Part shown: one piece after another, positions 6,123-8,659 of the stretch | How positions within the stretch are numbered: the first letter of the stretch is position 1 | How the letters are laid out: each line of letters begins with the position of its first letter | Source of the DNA: Chryseobacterium sp. | GTDB taxonomy: Bacteria; Bacteroidota; Bacteroidia; Flavobacteriales; Weeksellaceae | Assembly (NCBI GenBank): GCA_003248755.1 | Contig: QFQW01000111.1 | Location: forward strand, 1-8,659 | Reading direction: 5' to 3' | Length of the DNA stretch: 8,659 bases | The notes under the pieces: generated by a model | What the model saw: only the letters and a program-made list of their open reading frames with translations | What the model was told of the DNA's origin: nothing | Databases searched by the model: none | Program-made: the position numbers and the translations under genes

Positions 6123-6639
6123 AAAGAAACGCTTTATTCCAATAAGCCTCATTAAGAGACGAAATAATCACACCTTTAGTTGTGGAAGAATGGATAAAAG
6201 TAATTTCTCCGTTGTTCAGAATATCGTGAACGATTCCTACGTGAGTCACCGCAGAACCACCGGCGGTTGCAAAAAACAACAAATCTCCAGGCTTAGCTTC
6301 AGAGATATTAATTGAGTTTCCAGCTTTACCCTGGTCTTGGGAACGTCTCGGCATTTTCAGATTATTCTCGTCAAAAACTTTGCAGACTAATCCTGAACAA
6401 TCGAAACCGGCTTTTGTATTGCCAGCGTATTTGTAAGGGGTTCCCAAATAATTTTCCGCATCGCTGATAATAGAAGCTCTTGTTCCGGAAACATTACCGG
6501 AATAATTGGAATTTAGTTTTTTGAGATTGGCTGATTTAGTAGTTGTTGGTTTTTTGTAAGAATATTTTTTTGCAGACTTTGAAGTTCCGCAAGACACCAT
6601 CAATATTGAGAAAAGTATGAGTAGTACAGATTTTTTCAT
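6103..6639 (-). CDS. NlpC/P60 (C40 family) cell-wall peptidase lipoprotein
   Basis: This is a predicted peptidoglycan endopeptidase, likely cleaving D-Glu/meso-DAP or similar stem-peptide bonds, anchored as a lipoprotein in the envelope. The N-terminus is a lipoprotein signal peptide: KK, a hydrophobic stretch, then a lipobox MVSCG with lipidated C17. A Ser/Lys/Thr-rich linker follows (about 18-50). The C-terminal NlpC/P60 domain (about 55-178) has YLGTPYKYAG (64-73) and FDCSGLVCKVF (79-89) with nucleophile C81. RRSQDQ (98-103), PGDLLFF (117-123), VTHVGI (131-136) with H133 and FIHSS (148-152) with H150 complete the catalytic Cys-His-His set. The length of 178 residues resembles MepS/Spr-type lipoproteins. 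It looks monocistronic, with a good promoter at 6696-6726 and a terminator at 6041-6069. Its neighbour dapD makes the precursor of DAP, the residue this family usually recognises. Confidence 0.92.
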   Translation of the reverse strand: MKKSVLLILFSILMVSCGTSKSAKKYSYKKPTTTKSANLKKLNSNYSGNVSGTRASIISDAENYLGTPYKYAGNTKAGFDCSGLVCKVFDENNLKMPRRSQDQGKAGNSINISEAKPGDLLFFATAGGSAVTHVGIVHDILNNGEITFIHSSTTKGVIISSLNEAYWNKAFLFARSVL

Positions 6640-6695
6640 TTAATTAAATTTAAAAAATAGTTTTCCTCAATAACTCTTATTTTCTGATTGCCTAA

Positions 6696-6726
6696 CAAAA
6701 ATAGGATACTTATCTAAATTAAACAA
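6696..6726 (-). promoter_or_regulatory. Bacteroidota-type promoter of the C40 lipoprotein gene
   Basis: Minus-strand TTG (6726-6724), a 20-nt spacer and TATTTTTG (6703-6696) match the TTG / TAnnTTTG consensus with ideal spacing. The predicted start near 6689 gives a leader of about 50 nt to the ATG at 6639. This is the clearest promoter in the window. Confidence 0.65.
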
Positions 6727-6766
6727 GAGTTTGAAATGAAATCTCTGCAATAAACATACTTATCGT

Positions 6767-6797
6767 AAAAAATTAAGAGGGCAACGAGTGCCCCCTT
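6767..6797 (-). terminator. GC-rich rho-independent terminator downstream of tRNA-Ala
   Basis: On the minus strand AAGGGGGCA pairs with TGCCCTCTT around a CTCGT loop with one mismatch. The tail AATTTTTT follows (down to 6767). It lies about 108 nt after the tRNA 3' end and isolates the tRNA unit from the C40 promoter. Between it and the next hairpin (6872-6896) is a spacer of about 74 nt with no ORF and no promoter box recognised. Confidence 0.7.
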
Positions 6798-6871
6798 TAA
6801 TCAATAATCAGGTTTCTATGAACTCCGTTATTTGAATAAAATGAATACAAATTTCTTGCCACAGAACAAAA

Positions 6872-6896
6872 TAAACTTCTGAATTTCAGAAGTTTA
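6872..6896 (-). terminator. Perfect inverted repeat directly after tRNA-Ala
   Basis: TAAACTTCTGAA (6872-6883) and TTCAGAAGTTTA (6885-6896) are perfect 12-nt arms with one central base; a realistic fold is 9-10 bp with a small loop. It begins 8 nt after the tRNA 3' end on the minus strand and is followed by a T-rich stretch (TTTATTTTGTT). It probably terminates the tRNA transcript or serves as a trailer-processing structure. Confidence 0.5.
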
Positions 6897-6904
6897 ACAT
6901 TAAG

Positions 6905-6978
6905 TGGAGAATACGGGATTCGAACCCGTGGCCTCTACACTGCCAGTGTAGCGCGCTAGCCAACTGCGCCAATCCCCC
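6905..6978 (-). tRNA. tRNA-Ala (anticodon GGC)
   Basis: The minus strand folds into a complete 74-nt cloverleaf. The acceptor GGGGGAT pairs with ATTCTCC, including the G3-U70 pair that is the alanine identity element. The D-arm is GCGC-AGTTGGCTA-GCGC. The anticodon arm is CTACA-CTGGCAG-TGTAG, with anticodon GGC at 6944-6942. The variable loop has five bases (AGGCC), and the T-arm is ACGGG-TTCGAAT-CCCGT. The discriminator base is A (6905) and no CCA is encoded, so CCA must be added after transcription. It reads GCC/GCU alanine codons. It is a single tRNA with its own promoter-like element at 6989-7019 and a terminator of the preceding gene upstream (7031-7067). Confidence 0.96.
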
Positions 6979-6988
6979 TTTTATTATG

Positions 6989-7019
6989 CAATGATAATCA
7001 TTTTGCAGAATATCAGCAA
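6989..7019 (-). promoter_or_regulatory. Putative promoter of tRNA-Ala
   Basis: Minus-strand TTG (7019-7017), a 20-nt spacer and TATCATTG (6996-6989) match the Bacteroidota consensus with one mismatch in the -7 box. The predicted start is only a few nt before the mature tRNA 5' end (6978), typical for a tRNA promoter. Confidence 0.5.
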
Positions 7020-7030
7020 AATTTAATTTA

Positions 7031-7067
7031 TATAAAAATCGGGCTCAAATAAATTTGGACCCGACTT
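7031..7067 (-). terminator. Rho-independent terminator after the DUF2007 gene
   Basis: On the minus strand TCGGGTCCAAA (7064-7054) pairs with TTTGAGCCCGA (7049-7039) across a 4-nt loop, with one mismatch and one G-U. A-T and G-U pairs extend the base, and a TTTTTATA tail follows. It starts about 30 nt after the DUF2007 stop codon and separates this unit from the tRNA. Confidence 0.75.
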
Positions 7068-7097
7068 CTGTAAAACGTAAAATTTAAAAATATGAAA

Positions 7098-7325
7098 TCA
7101 ATTTTGATTTGATTTTAAATATTCATCAATGATATCAAATGCTCTTTTCTCGTCATTGATATCAACTTTAATAAAAGTATTGGTTGCAGTGGGAGTCGAT
7201 AGAAAACTAAGGTAAGAATTCTCAACATCGCATTTGATTCCTGCATCTTCCAGCTTAGATTTCATAAGCTGAATCTCCTGAGGGCTGCTACTTTCGTAGA
7301 CAGCTACTCTAGTTGTTGCATCCAT
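7098..7325 (-). CDS. DUF2007 domain small protein, function unknown
   Basis: This 75-residue acidic protein has no signal peptide or membrane segment and is presumably cytosolic. It shows the DUF2007 pattern. A first strand RVAVYES (6-12) precedes a helix (about 14-29) containing QEIQLMKSKLEDAGIKC, then NSYLSFL (36-42). A second strand FIKVDINDEKRA (51-62) leads into a C-terminal helix FDIIDEYL (63-70), giving a ferredoxin-like beta-alpha-beta-beta-alpha layout. The family is annotated in databases as a putative signal-transducing protein, but no activity is established and I do not assign one. It lies 66 nt downstream of the lysine aminotransferase gene on the same strand. No terminator or clear promoter lies between them and a strong terminator follows, so the two are probably cotranscribed. 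Confidence 0.85.
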   Translation of the reverse strand: MDATTRVAVYESSSPQEIQLMKSKLEDAGIKCDVENSYLSFLSTPTATNTFIKVDINDEKRAFDIIDEYLKSNQN

Positions 7326-7391
7326 AATTTTTGATTTTGATTTTGTTAAAGCAAAGCAATTTATGAAAAAAATATCAAAATCTAAAATTCC

Positions 7392-8659
7392 TTATATTAA
7401 ATTCTCAAATATCTGATTAATTTTATCTAAAATAATTTGAATTTCATCTTTCGTTACATTCAGATGTGGACGAAACCTCAAAGACTGGTCACCACAAGTC
7501 AAAATAATGATTCCTTCATCGTAAAGTTTACTTCTCAGCCATTCTCTGCTTTCTCCATCTTTCAGGTCAAAAGCACACATCAAACCTTTTCCTCTTGCTG
7601 CTGAAATATGGTCCGGATATTTTTGTGCTAACTTTTTAAGTCCTTCTAATAAAAACTCTCCTACAATTCTAGAATTTTCTACCAAATTTTCATTTTCAAT
7701 AATTTCTAAAACCAATTGAAAACGAAGCATATCGATAAAATTACCTCCAAAAGTAGAATTGATTCTGGAACTTTCTTTGAAAACGTGATGTTCCACTTCA
7801 TCCAATTTTTCTTTATTGGCAAGGATTCCGCAAACTTGTGATTTTTTACCGAATGTAATGACATCGGGGATAATGTCAAGATGCTGGAAAGCCCACATTT
7901 TCCCGGTCATTCCGATTCCGGTCTGAACTTCGTCCAGAATTAAAAGGATTTCGTTTTCATCACAGATTTTTCTTAATTCAGTAAAGAATTCGTTTCTGAA
8001 ATGATTATCCCCACCTTCTGCCTGAATTGGTTCTATAATCACACAAGCAACTTCATCCGGATTTGTCAAAATTGCTTCCTGAATGTGCAATAATGCCAAT
8101 TGCTCGTGCTTGATTGTATCTTCAAGATTTTCTTCTGTAATTGGGAAATTCAGTTTTGGATTATTGATTCTTGGCCAATCGAATTTTGGAAAATACTGGT
8201 GTTTTCTTGGGTCAGAAGTATTGGTCAAAGACAATGTATAACCACTTCTTCCGTGAAAAGCTTGTCTGAAATGAATCGCAGCAGAACCTTCAGTTTTACT
8301 TCCTTTTTGCCAATTTTTTCTAGTTTTCCAATCGAAAGCAGTTTTTAAAGCATTTTCTACCGCCAAAGCGCCACCTTCTACAAAAAAACAATACTGCAAT
8401 TCTTTTGGAATAGCAACTCTACTAAATGTTTCTACAAAATCTGCAAATTCTTGCAAATAAACATCTGACATCGTAGGTTTGTAAACCGCCATTTTGCCCA
8501 ACCAAGTAGATTTTTCTATAATATAAGGATGATTATAGCCAACAGAAGCCGAACCAAACATAGAAAACATATCCAGAAATTTATTACCAGTCAATCTATC
8601 TACAATCCAAGAACCGTGAGATTTTTCGTAATCCATCACGAAATCAAAACCATCTGCCA
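7392..8659 (-). CDS. lat: L-lysine 6-aminotransferase (LAT), 5' end beyond the window
   Basis: This PLP-dependent class III aminotransferase transfers the epsilon-amino group of L-lysine to 2-oxoglutarate. It yields glutamate and 2-aminoadipate semialdehyde, which cyclises to piperideine-6-carboxylate, the entry to lysine catabolism. The reading frame is open to the window edge, and the six residues before the first possible start (ADGFDF) match the conserved LAT region around DGFD. The GTG at 8639 is therefore an internal codon, and perhaps 30-40 N-terminal residues are missing. The 421 visible residues show, counted from that GTG: FVEGGALAVENALK (86-99); HGRSGYTLSLTNTSDP (129-144); FPKFDWPRINNPKL (150-163), specific to LAT; IIEPIQAEGGD (201-211); ILDEVQTGIGMTGK (234-247); FGKKSQVCG (263-271), with the PLP lysine probably K266; and SRINSTFGGNFIDM (291-304). 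The C-terminus is complete. It is upstream of the DUF2007 gene on the same strand. Confidence 0.95.
   Translation of the reverse strand, partial: ADGFDFVMDYEKSHGSWIVDRLTGNKFLDMFSMFGSASVGYNHPYIIEKSTWLGKMAVYKPTMSDVYLQEFADFVETFSRVAIPKELQYCFFVEGGALAVENALKTAFDWKTRKNWQKGSKTEGSAAIHFRQAFHGRSGYTLSLTNTSDPRKHQYFPKFDWPRINNPKLNFPITEENLEDTIKHEQLALLHIQEAILTNPDEVACVIIEPIQAEGGDNHFRNEFFTELRKICDENEILLILDEVQTGIGMTGKMWAFQHLDIIPDVITFGKKSQVCGILANKEKLDEVEHHVFKESSRINSTFGGNFIDMLRFQLVLEIIENENLVENSRIVGEFLLEGLKKLAQKYPDHISAARGKGLMCAFDLKDGESREWLRSKLYDEGIIILTCGDQSLRFRPHLNVTKDEIQIILDKINQIFENLI

Noticed and set aside
6999..7021. ATTTTGC...GCAAAAT inverted repeat upstream of tRNA-Ala as an operator or terminator
   Set aside because: The 7-bp arms are AT-rich and overlap the predicted tRNA promoter; no T-run follows, and chance is a sufficient explanation.
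8637..8639. GTG as the start codon of the lysine aminotransferase
   Set aside because: The frame is open upstream to the window edge, and the preceding residues (ADGFDF) fit the conserved LAT sequence, so the real start lies outside the window.
1..8659. CRISPR array, insertion sequence, prophage or toxin-antitoxin genes
   Set aside because: No regularly spaced repeats, transposase or integrase motifs, terminal inverted repeats or paired small ORFs of that type were seen on either strand.

Overview
The window comes from an AT-rich member of the Bacteroidota, most likely a flavobacterium of the Chryseobacterium/Weeksellaceae type. Gene starts lack Shine-Dalgarno sequences and are preceded by A/T-rich leaders. 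Several intergenic gaps carry the Bacteroidota promoter pattern (TTG, about 20 nt, TAnnTTTG). The proteins, including the L-lysine 6-aminotransferase, the DUF2007 protein and the GT87-type membrane protein, resemble those of that group. The genus is an inference from family resemblance, not from a search.

Layout. Only the first gene is on the + strand: a YggS/PLPBP pyridoxal-phosphate homeostasis protein (119-772). It converges on a long series of minus-strand genes. In transcription order, right to left, these are: an L-lysine 6-aminotransferase whose 5' end is cut by the window edge (8659-7392); a small DUF2007 protein (7325-7098) followed by a hairpin terminator; tRNA-Ala(GGC) (6978-6905) with its own promoter and two downstream hairpins; an NlpC/P60 (C40) lipoprotein with its own promoter and terminator (6639-6103); dapD (6000-5188); and a four-gene glycan block. 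That block is a GT87-like polytopic glycosyltransferase (5153-3951), a GT2 polyprenyl-phosphate sugar synthase-like enzyme with two C-terminal membrane helices (3916-2993), a NodB-type polysaccharide deacetylase (2936-2151) and a GT4 glycosyltransferase (1946-852).

How the genes work together. DapD supplies diaminopimelate/lysine precursors, the C40 lipoprotein probably trims DAP-containing peptidoglycan, and the aminotransferase degrades lysine, so the right half has a loose lysine/DAP and cell-wall theme. The left half looks like a compact surface-glycan module. Its most interesting feature is the consecutive trio of lipid-linked sugar synthase, deacetylase and membrane glycosyltransferase. 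This has the same enzyme-type logic as ArnC/ArnD/ArnT or Francisella FlmF2/NaxD/FlmK, which decorate lipid A with a deacylated amino sugar. That parallel is an inference and was not tested here.

No mobile element, CRISPR array, phage gene or obvious defence system is visible. Most of the window is ordinary chromosomal core. The points worth a second look are the glycan trio, the arrangement of hairpins and promoters around dapD and the GT87 gene, and the homopolymer tracts of 8-9 bases, which occur only in the glycan genes.
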